Part shown: positions 1 through 5,637 of the stretch, piece by piece
How positions within the stretch are numbered: the stretch's first letter is position 1
Layout: every line of letters begins with the position of its first letter
Source of the DNA: JAHFJU01 sp964354865
Lineage (GTDB): Bacteria > Patescibacteriota > Gracilibacteria > UBA1369 > UM-FILTER-53-11
DNA length: 7,534 nucleotides
NCBI GenBank assembly: GCA_964354865.1
Contig: CAYHBN010000066.1
Span: forward strand, 1 to 7,534
Reading direction: 5' to 3'
Notes under the pieces: model-generated
Told to the model about the DNA's origin: nothing
Seen by the model: only the letters and a program-made list of their open reading frames with translations
Databases searched by the model: none
Made by a program: the position numbers and the translations under genes

Positions 1-658
1 CCACTAAAAACTCCATTGTGTACTAGGATATTTTTCGAGCAAATTTCACCGTAATAGGTCACGGGTTTCACCGAATCAAAGTAACTTTTGTAGGTTGTGT
101 AGATTTTTTCTGCGAGCTCGACCGTTGCATCGTCCATAATTCCCGTTTTGGTTCCCAACTCACGCGACTCATCGATCCAAATTCGCATTCGCTGAGTCCA
201 ACTATCACTAAAATCATTCTCTCCGCCCCACACCACACCGAATTTGTCGCTCGGCGTAATTGTCTGCACCTTTTTAATTATCTGTGTCACCTCACCGGCC
301 AATGCAACTAACTGGTCGTCAGTAAGAGTCTCAATCACCTTTCCCAGGTCGCTCCCCGGAAGTTTTGTCTGAATTTGATACGAATACGGAATCAGCGTTT
401 TAGAATAATCCTCAGCCAAAATATCGGGCACCACAATCCCTAACTTCTTGAACCGAGGAATATTAATACTTGAACCACGCAGGTGTTTATCAACTGGACT
501 CAAACGCACAATTACCTCTTTACGTTGCCCGACTCATTGAACGAGGCGCTATAAACCTCGTTACAAATTCCTGTCGTCATACGCTCAATCGATATTGTCG
601 CAACTCCAAAGTGGCTCTGAATAATTTTCTTAACAAACTCTTTGTGAGTATCATGCAT
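1..658 (-). pseudogene. Aminoglycoside-phosphotransferase-like kinase, frameshifted, 3' end off the left edge
   Basis: The minus strand from ATG 658 reads 48 codons and stops at TAA 514-512. The same protein continues in the -1 frame from about 518 to base 1 with no stop. Joined, it looks like the APH/choline-kinase fold: a nucleotide loop (TGICNEVYSASF), a VIVRL strand where the ATP-contacting residue sits, an LGIVVPDIL hinge region, YQIQTKLPGSDL, and YYGEICSKNILVHNG at the catalytic loop. That loop normally reads HGDxxxxN; here it is YGE, with the Asn kept. The DFG-like Asp lies beyond the window. One added base in the AAA run at 519-521 restores the frame as ...NVKEVIVRL. The break may be a true pseudogene, an assembly error, or -1 slippage on A-AAG. 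The new frame has its own stop just upstream and no nearby ATG, so a separate second gene is unlikely. The substrate is unknown; antibiotic resistance should not be assumed. Confidence 0.7.
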
Positions 659-664
659 AAGATA

Positions 665-670
665 AGTATA
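665..670 (-). promoter_or_regulatory. -10 box (TATACT) for the kinase-like gene, leaderless geometry
   Basis: Reading minus, TATACT is followed by six bases and then the ATG at 658. The normal -10 to +1 distance would put the transcription start on or next to the A of the ATG. No Shine-Dalgarno sequence precedes the start and the -35 region is weak. The same spacing occurs before the gene at 1926, which supports the call. Confidence 0.5.
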
Positions 671-684
671 AATTCATTTTTCAC

Positions 685-713
685 TTCGCACCATACGCAG
701 AGCGCGCTATAAT
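685..713 (+). promoter_or_regulatory. Promoter for the 745-1476 unit (-35 TTCGCA, -10 TATAAT)
   Basis: A consensus TATAAT lies at 708-713. A 4/6-match -35 (TTCGCA, 685-690) sits 17 bases upstream. The predicted transcript start is near 720, giving a leader of about 25 bases to the ATG at 745. It points away from the minus-strand kinase promoter, so this is a divergent promoter region. Confidence 0.6.
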
Positions 714-744
714 CCTCTCATTACTTCATAAAAAAATAACACTT

Positions 745-870
745 ATGGGAAATCGTGGCGAGGGAAAACTTAAAGAAAATAAAAAGAAGAGCACAAAAGA
801 TGAGGTAAAACGAGATGAGCATGGAAGACCTCTACCAAAAGAGAAAAAAGTTCCTGGCTACTTGCGCTAA
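745..870 (+). CDS. Small basic hypothetical protein (41 aa)
   Basis: This 41-codon ORF runs from ATG 745 to TAA 868-870. It starts MGNRGEGKLKEN and ends KEKKVPGYLR. About half the residues are charged (Lys, Arg, Glu, Asp) and there is no hydrophobic core, so it is probably disordered or folds only on binding nucleic acid or another partner. I do not recognise a family. Support for its being real comes from a consensus TATAAT box about 30 bases upstream, a clean ATG, and its position directly before the membrane protein gene, 27 bases away. No Shine-Dalgarno site is visible. The composition is not that of random AT-rich intergenic DNA, but a 41-codon ORF could still be chance. Confidence 0.55.
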   Translation: MGNRGEGKLKENKKKSTKDEVKRDEHGRPLPKEKKVPGYLR

Positions 871-897
871 ATCATAGGCACGTTAAAGTAACTGTTT

Positions 898-1476
898 ATG
901 AATCTTAGTACCGTACTGCTTGCACTTTCAATAATAACAAATATAGCCGCATATATCATTTATCTGCGGCTTATTTTTAAAAATAAAATTAAGCCACATG
1001 CATTCACCTTTTTAACGTGGACACTGCTCGTCAGCGTAAATTTTGTAGTTCAAGTGACGTCTGGCGTCGGCGAAAGCTCACTGTTGCTGGCCTGTAACGC
1101 ACTTTTCAGCGCCATCATTTTTATTGCATGCATTATAAAAGGATATACAAACTACGATCGCACAGACTGGCTGTGTCTTGGATTAGCCATAATGAGTATT
1201 ATTCTCTGGATTATAACTAATACTCCACTCTATTCGGTTATTCTCACCTGCTTTGTTGATCTCTTTGGCATGATTCCCAGTTTTCGAAAATCATTCCGTC
1301 GTCCCTACGAAGACTCCGCACTCACCTTTTTCATATCGGGTATGGAGTTTATTTTTTCGTTTCCATCGTATCAAGTCTACTCGTTTCTCGTGCTCCTCTA
1401 TCCGATTTTAGTCATGAGCCTCGATTTCGGGTATGCAGGAATGATCTGGATACGCAGAGTGTATGTGGAAAAATAA
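898..1476 (+). CDS. Seven-helix membrane protein, PQ-loop/SWEET-like
   Basis: The 192-residue protein has about seven hydrophobic segments, near residues 3-27, 35-53, 60-80, 91-107, 111-127, 140-156 and 160-185. The first and last three look like copies around a central linker helix. Between helices 1 and 2 is a basic Pro-containing turn (FKNKIKPHAFTFLTW, 27-41), and a similar turn (SFRKSFRRPYEDSALTFF, 128-145) lies between helices 5 and 6. This 3+1+3 plan with paired polar/Pro turns is that of PQ-loop and SWEET transporters, but the diagnostic Pro-Gln is absent, so the family link is tentative and the substrate unknown. It lies 27 bases after the 41-codon ORF and is probably cotranscribed with it. 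A hairpin terminator follows the stop. It could instead be a lineage-specific membrane protein of other function. Confidence 0.7.
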   Translation: MNLSTVLLALSIITNIAAYIIYLRLIFKNKIKPHAFTFLTWTLLVSVNFVVQVTSGVGESSLLLACNALFSAIIFIACIIKGYTNYDRTDWLCLGLAIMSIILWIITNTPLYSVILTCFVDLFGMIPSFRKSFRRPYEDSALTFFISGMEFIFSFPSYQVYSFLVLLYPILVMSLDFGYAGMIWIRRVYVEK

Positions 1477-1518
1477 AAAAATCCACCTCGCCGTTTTACC
1501 AGCAGAAGTGGGATTTTT
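1477..1518. terminator. Two-way intrinsic terminator between convergent genes
   Basis: AAAAATCC (1477-1484) pairs with GGATTTTT (1511-1518), and AC/GT extends the stem past one bulged G. The loop is about 21 bases. A and T runs flank both sides, so it can end the membrane-protein transcript on plus and the SWIB transcript on minus. The long loop makes it weaker than the 6232-6263 hairpin. Confidence 0.6.
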
Positions 1519-1532
1519 ATTAGTTACCAGTA

Positions 1533-1859
1533 TTATGAAAGGTGCTTCGAAATAAGCTTAGTCATTTCGAACATGTTAACAACCTTCTTTCCGCCAAAGA
1601 TCTTTTTAAGATTATCGTCGGCATTGATGTTACGTTTGTTCTTAGGATCCTGAAGCTTTTTTCTTTTAATATAAGCCCATACTTGTTTTGTGATTTCGGT
1701 TCGAGGCATTTTGCCTGCACCTACTACTGCGGCGAGGTCAGCGCTAACCGTCATTGGCTTCATGAAGCCCGCATTCGGAGTTACCTTTTTTTTCGCAACT
1801 ACCTTTTTCTTTACTACTTTCGCGGCTGCTTTCTTTACAACTTTCTTTGCTGTTGGCAT
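1533..1859 (-). CDS. SWIB/MDM2-domain protein with histone-H1-like N-terminal tail
   Basis: The 108-residue protein has two parts. Residues 1-28 are almost only Lys, Ala and Val (PTAKKVVKKAAAKVVKKK...), like the tails of bacterial H1-like proteins. Residues 31-108 form a complete SWIB domain: GFMKPMTVSADLAAVVG, the hallmark RTEITKQVWAYIKRKKLQDP, the KRNI segment, DDNLKKIFG and MFEMTKLISKHL. SWIB domains are known from eukaryotic SWI/SNF BAF60b and MDM2, and in bacteria from Chlamydiae (alone or fused to topoisomerase I). In Patescibacteria they occur as small stand-alone proteins. A chromatin or nucleoid role, with the tail binding DNA, is inference. The gene has its own promoter at 1899-1894 and is divergent from the 1926 operon. 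A short AT-rich inverted repeat (1865-1881) lies in its leader. The fold assignment is secure; the function is not. Confidence 0.9.
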   Translation of the reverse strand: MPTAKKVVKKAAAKVVKKKVVAKKKVTPNAGFMKPMTVSADLAAVVGAGKMPRTEITKQVWAYIKRKKLQDPKNKRNINADDNLKKIFGGKKVVNMFEMTKLISKHLS

Positions 1860-1893
1860 ATGAAATTAATTAAAAATTAATACTATCGTCTGT

Positions 1894-1899
1894 ATTATA
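1894..1899 (-). promoter_or_regulatory. -10 box (TATAAT) of the SWIB gene
   Basis: A consensus TATAAT on minus puts the transcript start near 1887 and a leader of about 28 bases before the ATG at 1859. No good -35 is visible. It lies 14 bases from the opposing -10 of the 1926 operon, so RNA polymerase binding to the two is probably mutually exclusive. Confidence 0.55.
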
Positions 1900-1913
1900 G
1901 CAGAGGTTTATAC

Positions 1914-1919
1914 TATAAT
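1914..1919 (+). promoter_or_regulatory. -10 box (TATAAT) giving a leaderless operon transcript
   Basis: TATAAT is followed by six bases (CGCGTT) and the ATG at 1926, so transcription should begin at or within a base of the start codon. There is no room for a Shine-Dalgarno site. The -35 region is weak. Spacing matches that before the minus gene starting at 658. Confidence 0.6.
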
Positions 1920-1925
1920 CGCGTT

Positions 1926-2120
1926 ATGACACAACAAACTATCTATCGATGTGAAGGAACTTGCAACGGCGCAACCTTCGAAGCTGGCCACAACTGCGGC
2001 GCAAAAGACTGCAACCTTTTCGATGTTCCATTGAAAAAGGCTACTCAGTGCGCTGAATGTGCTGCAAAAAGTGCAGAAGACAATACTGCTCATGGCTGTG
2101 CTCACTGCTCAAGCAATTAA
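1926..2120 (+). CDS. Small Cys-rich putative zinc-binding protein (64 aa)
   Basis: There are eight cysteines in four pairs: C9-x3-C13, C24-x4-C29, C42-x2-C45 and C58-x2-C61. His residues stand at 22, 56 and 60. Eight Cys in 64 residues, set in small polar residues, fit two four-Cys metal sites of zinc-ribbon or knuckle type; the pairing into sites is a guess. I do not recognise a named family. There is no signal peptide, so it should act in the cytoplasm. It is the first gene of an operon: its TAA (2118-2120) is 9 bases before the ATG of the GNAT gene, followed closely by recQ. Its start falls at the predicted transcript start. It may bind nucleic acid, act as an adaptor, or store metal. The coding call is firm because of the Cys spacing and operon position. 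Confidence 0.8.
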   Translation: MTQQTIYRCEGTCNGATFEAGHNCGAKDCNLFDVPLKKATQCAECAAKSAEDNTAHGCAHCSSN

Positions 2121-2129
2121 TTGAACATA

Positions 2130-3101
2130 ATGAACTTAGAGATTTCTCTACGTCCTATCGCCGAAGTTCCACCACATGTTGCTCAGCCACACCGTGAATA
2201 TAATCTTTTGCAGTATGGGCCTAGCAGCATTTTTGGTGCATACAACGAAAACGCACAATTAGTAGGAGTTATTCGCTACGCACAGCGCATTAAGAGCAAC
2301 CTCGTTCATGGCATTTTGGCAGATTTACACCTCGATGATACGCTGACTGCAGACGAAGCAAAGAAAGTTGCAGCAGAATTAATTAAAGGAGCCGAACAAG
2401 CACTTCGTGCTTTGGATTGCACAAAAATCGATGCCGTCGTCATAGACGGCTCAAGACTTGCGCAGCATTTTATCGACGCGGGCTACTGGGCATCACGCAA
2501 AATGGTGACTATTGAGTGGGATTTGAATACAGTAAAAATCCCAACTCCCCTGCCCGACGTTACACTTTCGCTCGAAACACAACTCAATACCAACGAGGTC
2601 ACCGACTTTATTTTGGCTTCGTACCAACCGTATTGGCGCTGGTGGAAGAACGATGCCTTTGATCGCCTGTGGGATCGTGTCGATTATCCAGACTACACGC
2701 CCGACAAAGTCGATGAAGAAAATGCCGAACACAACCGAGAACATGTGCAAAACATGTTAGAAGATGGCTTCGCCGAAGGCCTTACAGGAGAGCACATTTT
2801 CGCCGTTGGCCGTAAAAATGGCAAAATTATCGGCATGTGCGACGCAAAATTAGTCGATGATCCACTTGATGACTATAGTGATTGGGGCGTGCTCATGCTC
2901 AAAGATCATCCGGGTAAAGGCTTCGGCCAACTCTTGTTATTTTCATGTCTCAATTGGCTCAAGCAAAAAGGAAAAAAAACGGCTACCATTACGACAACCT
3001 CTGGCCTCGACGACTTCGACCCCACGGTTTACTTGTATGTTCAGTCATGTGGGGGCAAGATCAAAGGCGAATTTAATAACTTCGTGAAGAGAAAATTTTA
3101 G
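2130..3101 (+). CDS. Double GNAT-domain N-acyltransferase
   Basis: The 323-residue protein (from ATG 2130; a TTG at 2121 directly after the previous stop would add three residues) reads as two GNAT-like halves. The C-terminal half (about 145-323) has strands FAVGRKNGKIIGMCDAKL (224-241) and GVLMLKDHPGKGFGQLLLF (253-271), whose HPGKGFG matches the acetyl-CoA pyrophosphate loop (Q/R-x-x-G-x-G/A), then a typical helix and the late strand YLYVQSCGGKIKGEF. The N-terminal half (about 5-130) has the same strand-helix rhythm (IFGAYNENAQLVGVIRY, HFIDAGYWASRKMV) but no such loop, so it is probably structural or binds substrate. The acceptor substrate cannot be told. It sits between the Cys-rich gene and recQ, with recQ only 7 bases after its TAG, so translation is probably coupled. 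Confidence 0.85.
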   Translation: MNLEISLRPIAEVPPHVAQPHREYNLLQYGPSSIFGAYNENAQLVGVIRYAQRIKSNLVHGILADLHLDDTLTADEAKKVAAELIKGAEQALRALDCTKIDAVVIDGSRLAQHFIDAGYWASRKMVTIEWDLNTVKIPTPLPDVTLSLETQLNTNEVTDFILASYQPYWRWWKNDAFDRLWDRVDYPDYTPDKVDEENAEHNREHVQNMLEDGFAEGLTGEHIFAVGRKNGKIIGMCDAKLVDDPLDDYSDWGVLMLKDHPGKGFGQLLLFSCLNWLKQKGKKTATITTTSGLDDFDPTVYLYVQSCGGKIKGEFNNFVKRKF

Positions 3102-3108
3102 CAAGAAG

Positions 3109-4635
3109 ATGATCAAGATATTAAAAAAACATTTCGGCTATAACTCATTTCGCCCTCTGCAAAAACAGGTTATTGAAAGTGTTCTCGCGGGGCGCGACGC
3201 GCTGGTACTCATGCCCACAGGCGGCGGAAAATCGTTGTGTTACCAATTGCCTGCGCTCATGTTGCCGGGCATTACGTTAGTCATTTCTCCACTCATTGCA
3301 CTCATGAAAGACCAAGTCGATTTGCTCAAGGCAAATGGCGTCGAGGCGGCTTTTTTAAACAGCACACTTTCAGATGAAGAAGTGTATTCGACGAAAGAAT
3401 TGGTAAAAAGCGGGGCAATCAAAATCCTCTACTGCGCACCTGAACGGCTTGCGATGAGCGAGTTCAAACAGTGGCTTAAGGGCTTACAAATAAGCTTAAT
3501 CGCCATCGATGAAGCTCACTGTATTTCTGAGTGGGGTCACGATTTTCGTCCCGAATACAGAAAATTAAAATCTCTGCGCGCAGAGTTTGCAAAAGTGCCT
3601 ATCATCGCGCTCACTGCAACGGCGACGAGTACCGTGCGCGACGATATTATTGAGCAATTACGATTTAAAGATGCCGATGTGGTCGTGTCGAGTTTTAATC
3701 GTCCGAACTTACACTACGTCGTTAAACCGAAACAAAAAACATATGCGCAACTGCTCAAAATCCTTCCAAAATATAAAGACGAGCCGTCGATCATTTACTG
3801 TTTTTCTCGAAAAGAAACAAAAAAACTTGCCGATAAATTGAAGAAAAATGGCTACAGCGCAGCACACTATCATGCGGGACTTTCGGCAGCAGTACGAAGC
3901 AAAACCCAAGAGCGATTTATGAAAGATAAAACGAGCATTATTGTTGCAACCGTCGCCTTTGGAATGGGTATCAACAAGCCAGATGTTCGCCTCGTGGTGC
4001 ACTACAGCATTCCAAAATCCGTCGAAGGATATTATCAAGAAACTGGTAGAGCAGGCCGCGATGGACTCGACTCACTCTGCGTGCTCTTTTATTCTTACGC
4101 GGACAAAATTAAACAAGATTATTTCATCCGACAAATCTCCGACTCAGTGGTGCGAGAAACCGCCGAGCAGAAACTTTCTACTATCGTAAACTACGCGACA
4201 ACAACTCGATGCCGCAGAAAATTTTTACTGAACTATTTTGGTGAACCATATGCAGAAGAAAAATGTGGCGGCTGTGATTCATGTGGGGCGAAAGAAAAAC
4301 ACGTGGCGGCAACTCGCCCAGCAAAAGGGATTACTAAAAAAAGAGCTGCGGCGAATGTAGAGAACGAAGAAGATTCAGAATCATACCCGTATGACGTCGT
4401 TTTGTACGAAAAACTCCGCGCATTTCGCAAAAAAGTCGCCGACCGGCTCGAAGTTCCGCCATTTGTTATTTTCAGCAATGTCAGTCTTCAAGAAATGGCT
4501 ACCACACTACCAAAAGACCTCGAAAGTTTCGCGCGAATTTCTGGCGTTGGTAAAGGGAAATTGGCAAAATTTGGCGACACTTTTGTTCGACATATTCTCG
4601 CCTATTCTCAACAAAATAAGAGTGGGCAAATATAA
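3109..4635 (+). CDS. recQ: ATP-dependent DNA helicase RecQ, compact form without winged helix
   Basis: RecQ is a 3'-5' superfamily 2 helicase acting in recombinational repair and fork rescue. All core motifs are present in this 508-residue protein: motif 0 (FGYNSFRPLQ, 9-18), Walker A TGGGKS (37-42), DEAH (134-137) followed by the RecQ aromatic loop (CISEWGHDFRPEY), ALTATAT (167-173), motif V around VATVAFGMGINKPD (279-292) and motif VI YYQETGRAGRDG (308-319). The zinc module follows with C368, C386, C389 and C392. An HRDC domain occupies about 427-503. Between zinc module and HRDC there are only some 33 residues (394-426), Lys/Ala/Glu-rich, where E. coli RecQ (609 aa) has a winged helix of about 100 residues. 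The ATG at 3109 is preceded by a weak purine-rich AAGAAG and fits the family N-terminus. It is the last gene of the operon; no hairpin terminator is seen after it. Confidence 0.95.
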   Translation: MIKILKKHFGYNSFRPLQKQVIESVLAGRDALVLMPTGGGKSLCYQLPALMLPGITLVISPLIALMKDQVDLLKANGVEAAFLNSTLSDEEVYSTKELVKSGAIKILYCAPERLAMSEFKQWLKGLQISLIAIDEAHCISEWGHDFRPEYRKLKSLRAEFAKVPIIALTATATSTVRDDIIEQLRFKDADVVVSSFNRPNLHYVVKPKQKTYAQLLKILPKYKDEPSIIYCFSRKETKKLADKLKKNGYSAAHYHAGLSAAVRSKTQERFMKDKTSIIVATVAFGMGINKPDVRLVVHYSIPKSVEGYYQETGRAGRDGLDSLCVLFYSYADKIKQDYFIRQISDSVVRETAEQKLSTIVNYATTTRCRRKFLLNYFGEPYAEEKCGGCDSCGAKEKHVAATRPAKGITKKRAAANVENEEDSESYPYDVVLYEKLRAFRKKVADRLEVPPFVIFSNVSLQEMATTLPKDLESFARISGVGKGKLAKFGDTFVRHILAYSQQNKSGQI

Positions 4636-4640
4636 TCGGA

Positions 4641-5468
4641 TCATATTTCTTTCCCCAACTTTTTAAGGGATGGATTACCAATAAGCGAGTGCATTTGAAC
4701 GATGGCAACTTCGTTAAGCTGTAGCAAACGTATTCTTTGTGAAAGCCCTTGTCTTATAAAAACAGCATTCAATGACTCCAAATTAGACAAACAAACCAGC
4801 TGAGCCATAGAGGCATAATCACGCATATTGCCTTTTTCTTTAGGATTTACACGTTGCCACTCCTGAGCAGTTAAACCAAAAAGGGCTTTATTTAAGACAT
4901 CAGCCTCTGTTGCATAGGTCATATTGATTTGTACCTCAGAAAGATGAAGGGGAATCAAATGTTCTTTTATTGCATCCGTATGAATCCGATAGTTAATTTT
5001 CGCCAAGTTACGCTTTATATCCCACCCAAGAGCTAAACGCTCATTTTCTTCTTCTTTAAGTCGCTGAAATTCTTTGATCAAGTAGAGTTTGAATTCAGGT
5101 GAAAGCCATGTGGCAAATTCAAAGGCGATGTCTTTGTGTGCGAAGGTGCCACCGTATCGGCCGGCACTTGATCGGAGACCGATGGCATTCGTATTTTTTA
5201 TCCACATTGATGAAGAAACAATAAACCCATTTGAACCTGCTTCATTTTTAATCCTATTGAATTCAATAGGATTAAAAATTGGATTACATAACTTCTCCCA
5301 AGCACCCATAAATTGAATTGTATATTTAGTACTGAGCCAGTTTGCGATTACAACACTACTGTCATACGCCTTAAATTTTGCCATATCAGTGAGTGAGATG
5401 TAGTCTTGATTCCTTTGTGTTGAAATTACTACTTCTAAACCTTGCACCGTAATTTTTTGAGTTTTCAT
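4641..5468 (-). CDS. KilA-N domain DNA-binding protein
   Basis: The 275-residue protein (from ATG 5468; a TTG at 5510 would add 14 unconserved residues) has a KilA-N domain at about residues 8-140: ITVQGLEVVIS, YISLTDMAKF (23-32), IANWLSTKYTIQFMGAWE (41-58), WIKNTNAIGL, then the strongly conserved AGRYGGTFAHKDIAFEFATWLSPEFK and LYLIKEFQRLKEE. KilA-N is a DNA-binding domain of phages, large DNA viruses and bacteria. The C-terminal half (INYRIHTDAIKEHLIP, LFGLTAQEWQRVNPKEKGNMRDYA, LSNLESLNAVFIRQGLSQ) is what I recall from a widespread full-length bacterial form, so the gene looks complete. Its target is unknown. Its tail lies 5 bases from the recQ stop in the opposite direction. A perfect 36-bp palindrome (5244-5279) sits in frame in codons 64-75. 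Phage or mobile ancestry is plausible; no neighbouring phage genes are present. Confidence 0.88.
   Translation of the reverse strand: MKTQKITVQGLEVVISTQRNQDYISLTDMAKFKAYDSSVVIANWLSTKYTIQFMGAWEKLCNPIFNPIEFNRIKNEAGSNGFIVSSSMWIKNTNAIGLRSSAGRYGGTFAHKDIAFEFATWLSPEFKLYLIKEFQRLKEEENERLALGWDIKRNLAKINYRIHTDAIKEHLIPLHLSEVQINMTYATEADVLNKALFGLTAQEWQRVNPKEKGNMRDYASMAQLVCLSNLESLNAVFIRQGLSQRIRLLQLNEVAIVQMHSLIGNPSLKKLGKEI
5244..5279. repeat. Perfect 36-bp palindrome inside the KilA-N coding sequence
   Basis: The half-site ATTTTTAATCCTATTGAA (5244-5261) is followed with no spacer by its exact reverse complement (5262-5279), centred on an EcoRI-type GAATTC. Symmetry ends cleanly at 5243/5280. It spans exactly twelve codons of the KilA-N frame (I64 to N75, IFNPIEFNRIKN), so both DNA strands encode the same peptide in this register. 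In RNA it would fold into a long AT-rich hairpin of about 16 pairs. Confidence 0.95.
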
Positions 5469-5542
5469 AAAAACGACGCTAACACATGCATATGAACTAG
5501 ATGTGAACAATTCCTGACACGATAAAGAACAAAAAAGCAGTC

Positions 5543-5571
5543 TTGCCTTTTGAGAGCCAAAAAACTACTAT
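5543..5571 (+). promoter_or_regulatory. Candidate superoxide dismutase promoter
   Basis: TTGCCT (5543-5548) and TACTAT (5566-5571) are separated by 17 bases, each matching the sigma-70-type consensus at four of six positions. Transcription would start near 5578 with a leader of about 60 bases. The -10 overlaps a small inverted repeat, AAACTA (5562-5567) and TAGTTT (5577-5582), which could be an operator. An alternative -10 is TCTAAT at 5622-5627, which would give a very short leader like those of neighbouring genes. Confidence 0.3.
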
Positions 5572-5637
5572 GAAAATAGTTTAAAAAAAGTTTTCCTTAA
5601 TACTTTCCAGTCTCACTCTCCTCTAATTTTTACCTCT

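Noticed and set aside
470..712. Plus-strand 80-codon open frame
   Set aside because: It lies opposite the kinase-like gene, has no family-like sequence, and contains the divergent promoter region; it is a shadow frame.
1542..1880. Plus-strand 112-codon open frame
   Set aside because: It is the antisense of the SWIB gene and owes its openness to that gene's Lys/Ala codons. The minus-strand protein is a clear SWIB domain.
1865..1881. Inverted repeat ATTAATT-AAA-AATTAAT in the SWIB leader
   Set aside because: It consists only of A and T in an AT-rich leader, so chance is likely. Not called as an operator or terminator.
2121..2129. TTG start for the GNAT gene
   Set aside because: ATG 2130 is in frame nine bases later and is the more usual codon. 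TTG remains possible since it follows the upstream stop directly.
5244..5279. Palindrome as a mobile insertion of the Rickettsia palindromic element type
   Set aside because: The encoded residues match what I recall of the native KilA-N family sequence at this place, and there is no duplicated flank. Kept as a finding of another kind.
5469..5510. 14-residue N-terminal extension of the KilA-N protein from TTG 5510
   Set aside because: The extra residues do not look like the family, and ATG 5468 places MKTQKITVQG right at the domain start.
5511..5637. Riboswitch or small RNA before the dismutase gene
   Set aside because: Only one six-pair inverted repeat and AT-rich tracts are visible; nothing matches a known riboswitch fold.
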